Shown piece after piece: positions 61,805 through 64,000 of a stretch of DNA of 64,000 nt. The DNA is from Haloarcula ordinaria. Lineage in GTDB: Archaea; Halobacteriota; Halobacteria; Halobacteriales; Haloarculaceae. The DNA is taken from positions 1,488,001-1,552,000 of the forward strand of contig NZ_CP119789.1 in assembly GCF_029338275.1 (NCBI RefSeq), given 5' to 3'. A program made the position numbers and the translations under genes. Below the pieces are notes generated by a model, which worked only from the letters and a program-made list of their open reading frames with translations, was not told the origin of the DNA and made no database searches. Every line of letters starts with the position of its first letter. Positions within the stretch are counted from its first letter, which is position 1.

Positions 61805-61868
61805 TCGACCCGGGACTCTGACGGCCCAGCCGTTCGGTGAGACGGGTCGGTTCGGGTGCTGCAGTATG

Positions 61869-61876
61869 TTTTATTG
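61869..61876 (+). promoter_or_regulatory. TATA box of the EF-1A gene
   Basis: TTTTATTG sits about 63 bp before the ATG at 61936, predicting a leader of about 35-40 bases. The 61865-61900 stretch is the most A/T-rich part of the gap. Confidence 0.5.
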
Positions 61877-61935
61877 TAGATTGAAATGAATTATCGTAGT
61901 GGTGACGTTCGTCGTCGAGCGAACGACAGTTACCT

Positions 61936-63204
61936 ATGAGTGAGAACAAACCACACCAGAACCTGGCCATCATCGGTCACGTCGACCACGGGAAGAGCAC
62001 GCTCGTCGGACGACTCCTCTTCGAGACGGGAAGCATCCCCGAGCACATCATCGAGCAGCACCGTGAGGAAGCCGAAGAGAAGGGCAAGGGCGGCTTCGAG
62101 TTCGCCTACGTCATGGACAACCTCGCCGAGGAACGCGAACGCGGACTGACGATCGACATCGCCCACCAGAAGTTCGACACGGACACGTACTACTTCACTA
62201 TCGTGGACACGCCCGGCCACCGCGACTTCGTGAAGAACATGATCACTGGCGCGAGCCAGGCCGACCACGCCGTCCTCGTCGTCGCGGCCGACGACGGGGT
62301 CCAGCCACAGACCCGCGAGCACGTCTTCCTCTCGCGGACGCTGGGTATCGAGGAACTCGTCGTCGCCGTCAACAAGATGGACATGGTCAACTACGACGAG
62401 GACCGGTTCCGGGAGGTCGTCGAGGAAGTCAAGGAACTGCTGAACCAGGTCCGGTTCGCGACCGAGGACGCCTCCTTCCTGCCGATCTCGGCGTTCGAGG
62501 GTGACAACATCGCCGAACCGTCCGAGAACACGCCGTGGTACGACGGGAAGACGCTCCTGGAGACGCTGAACGACCTGCCCGAGCCACAGCCGCCGACGGA
62601 CGCCCCCCTGCGGCTGCCGATACAGGACGTCTACACTATCTCCGGCATCGGGACCGTCCCTGTCGGTCGCGTCGAGACGGGTATCCTCAACACCGGCGAC
62701 AACGTCTCGTTCCAGCCGTCTGACGTCGCTGGTGAGGTCAAGACCATCGAGATGCACCACGAGGAGGTCCCGCAGGCCGGCCCCGGCGACAACGTCGGGT
62801 TCAACGTCCGTGGCGTCGGCAAGGACGACATCCGCCGGGGCGACGTCTGTGGCCCCGCCGACGACCCGCCGTCGGTCGCCGAGACGTTCCAGGCCCAGAT
62901 CGTCGTGATGCAACACCCGTCGGTCATCACGCCGGGCTACACGCCGGTCTTCCACGCCCACACCGCACAGGTCGCCTGTACGTTCGAGTCGCTGGACCAG
63001 AAGCTCGACCCAGCCTCCGGCGAGGTCGAAGAAGAGAACCCGGATTTCATCGAGAACGGGGATGCCGCGGTCGTCACGATTCGTCCGCAGAAGCCACTCA
63101 GTGTCGAGCCGTCGTCGGAGATTCCGGAACTGGGCTCCTTCGCCATCCGCGACATGGGTCAGACCATCGCCGCCGGCAAAGTCCTCAGCGTCACCGAACG
63201 CTGA
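61936..63204 (+). CDS. tuf: Translation elongation factor EF-1 subunit alpha
   Basis: 422 residues. GTPase motifs: GHVDHGKST (G1), the RGLTIDIAH effector region (G2), DTPGHRDF (G3), NKMD (G4) and the SAF loop (G5), followed by two beta-barrel domains. It delivers aminoacyl-tRNA to the ribosome. In most haloarchaea rpsJ follows directly; here an intergenic gap and a minus-strand gene follow. Confidence 0.97.
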   Translation: MSENKPHQNLAIIGHVDHGKSTLVGRLLFETGSIPEHIIEQHREEAEEKGKGGFEFAYVMDNLAEERERGLTIDIAHQKFDTDTYYFTIVDTPGHRDFVKNMITGASQADHAVLVVAADDGVQPQTREHVFLSRTLGIEELVVAVNKMDMVNYDEDRFREVVEEVKELLNQVRFATEDASFLPISAFEGDNIAEPSENTPWYDGKTLLETLNDLPEPQPPTDAPLRLPIQDVYTISGIGTVPVGRVETGILNTGDNVSFQPSDVAGEVKTIEMHHEEVPQAGPGDNVGFNVRGVGKDDIRRGDVCGPADDPPSVAETFQAQIVVMQHPSVITPGYTPVFHAHTAQVACTFESLDQKLDPASGEVEEENPDFIENGDAAVVTIRPQKPLSVEPSSEIPELGSFAIRDMGQTIAAGKVLSVTER

Positions 63205-63313
63205 GCACCTCGTCATCGGTCGCCGTCCGGTGACGTGGTCGCCGAGACACGGGTCCCTGTCTCCCTCCGAACGCAGCGGTGCCGGGACGCCTGCTCCGTT
63301 GCCGGGTGCGCCC

Positions 63314-63532
63314 TCAGAGTAGGAACGAGACGACGGCGAGCACGATGAAGATGATGACGAGCCACTTCGCGATTTTCATGCTCAGTCCGGCGACACCACG
63401 CGCTCCGAGGACCGCCGCGACGAGTGCGAGCAGCAGAAAGAAGACGGCGAGCTCGATGAAGCCACCGCCGAACTGGAGCGGTGGAACCTGCATGACTGAT
63501 ACGGCACTCTGAACCGGCTGTTCGATACTCAT
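63314..63532 (-). CDS. DUF1328-like small membrane protein
   Basis: 72 residues from ATG 63532: [20 protein letters not shown] and [20 protein letters not shown] are two helices of the DUF1328/YtjA family (motif [10 protein letters not shown]). The function is unknown. Confidence 0.83.
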   Translation of the reverse strand: MSIEQPVQSAVSVMQVPPLQFGGGFIELAVFFLLLALVAAVLGARGVAGLSMKIAKWLVIIFIVLAVVSFLL

Positions 63533-63613
63533 ACAACGATCCACGACGCACCCCTTCTTGGCACTTGTCTTATAATTACGGATTACCGAACGTATCAGGG
63601 AAGGGGCCAGTGC

Positions 63614-64000
63614 TCAGTCGTCGGCGACCAGCGGTTCGTCCTCGTCGGCCATCAGGCGGTCCATCGCGTCGACCATCGCCCGCACCGACGCGCGCGTGAT
63701 GTCCGAGTCGCTGGCCGAGACGGCGACGTGGTCGTCGCCCCGAGACATCTCTATCTCGACGGTGACGATAGCGTCCGTGCCGCCGGTGATGGCGTCGACG
63801 TGGTAGTCCTCCAGCGTCGCGTCAGCGGCGTGGGACAGCGCCGTCTCGGTGGCGTTCATCGCGGCGTCGACCGGGCCGGACCCGACGGAGGCCTCCTTGC
63901 GCTCCTCGCCGTCGACCGAGAGCCGGACGCTCGCGGTCGGGGTGTCGGAGCCGGAGACGGCCGTCAACCCGAGCAGCTCGACGCGACGGTCCTTCTCCTG
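63614..64000 (-). CDS. LeuA/CimA-type synthase, C-terminal regulatory part (continues beyond window)
   Basis: About 128 codons are visible. DGEERKEASVGSGPVDAAMN, YHVDAITGGTDAIVTVEIEM and VSASDSDITRASVRAMVDAM are the LeuA dimer/regulatory domain of 2-isopropylmalate and citramalate synthases. The catalytic domain is outside, so isopropylmalate (leucine) versus citramalate (isoleucine) synthesis cannot be separated. The frame stays open to 64000. Confidence 0.82.
   Translation of the reverse strand, partial: QEKDRRVELLGLTAVSGSDTPTASVRLSVDGEERKEASVGSGPVDAAMNATETALSHAADATLEDYHVDAITGGTDAIVTVEIEMSRGDDHVAVSASDSDITRASVRAMVDAMDRLMADEDEPLVADD

Noticed and set aside
1..64000. tRNA, rRNA, CRISPR arrays, transposases, replication origin
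   Set aside because: I looked through the gaps for cloverleaf-type sequence, regularly spaced repeats, ORC/Cdc6 genes and transposase motifs and found none. A covariance-model scan would be needed to exclude short or intron-bearing tRNAs.

Overview
This window is chromosomal DNA from a halophilic archaeon (class Halobacteria). The evidence is strongly G+C-rich coding sequence with G/C third positions, very acidic predicted proteins, Tat-type lipoprotein signals, archaeal information-processing genes (transcription factor S, NAC, SMC/ScpA, archaeal-type MetG, thermosome, alpha and beta proteasome subunits, prefoldin beta, Pth2, EF-1A), the pantoate kinase/phosphopantothenate synthetase route to CoA, and many small haloarchaeal-only families. 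Several gene contents recall the Haloarcula side of the class, but the genus cannot be fixed from the sequence. I see no rRNA, tRNA, CRISPR array, transposase or integrase; this is mostly core chromosome.

Layout. 1-7.1 kb: an APC-type amino-acid permease overlapping a universal-stress-protein gene, small haloarchaeal proteins, TFS, a tRNA methyltransferase/NAC pair, a Rieske protein and a DUF2061 protein. 7.1-14.4 kb: topA (frame broken once), an arylsulfotransferase-like membrane protein, a Tat lipoprotein and gatB. 14.5-20.3 kb: a DICT-domain protein, then a coiled-coil protein, smc and scpA in one direction. 20.3-28.8 kb: a site-2 protease, a DMT transporter, a doubly frameshifted SDR gene, a phosphoribosyltransferase, PhzF, PEP synthase and a zinc-type dehydrogenase whose stop codon is out of frame. 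28.9-36 kb: MfnA-type decarboxylase, VTT and LiaF-like membrane proteins, metG, and an NfeD/SPFH pair. 36-46.4 kb: regulators, a TRAM protein, a methyltransferase and glycosyltransferase, the thermosome, psmA-psmB and pth2. 46.4-53 kb: a BGTF surface protein, dcd, a ThiN-type regulator, thi4 and the two CoA genes. 53-64 kb: a UPF0175/PIN-like pair, prefoldin, secreted repeat proteins, a Bat-type sensor-regulator, a HalOD1 protein, a protein with class I terpene synthase motifs, EF-1A, and the end of a LeuA/CimA-type synthase.

Four things stand out. (1) Downstream of dcd, the last codons of dcd, its built-in Shine-Dalgarno and its ATGA junction are repeated twice more, creating two tiny translationally coupled ORFs that end in the same FGGDQ peptide and lead into the ThiN regulator. 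(2) The 3' end of the mfnA-type gene is duplicated 151 bp downstream around a palindrome-rich insert. (3) The protein at 60833-61804 carries DDxxE, a sensor Arg and NxxxTxxxE at the positions and spacing of class I terpene cyclases. (4) Four separate frame breaks (topA, SDR twice, dehydrogenase) are all single-base excesses, mostly in G runs, which argues either for a sequencing artefact or for a genuine indel bias.
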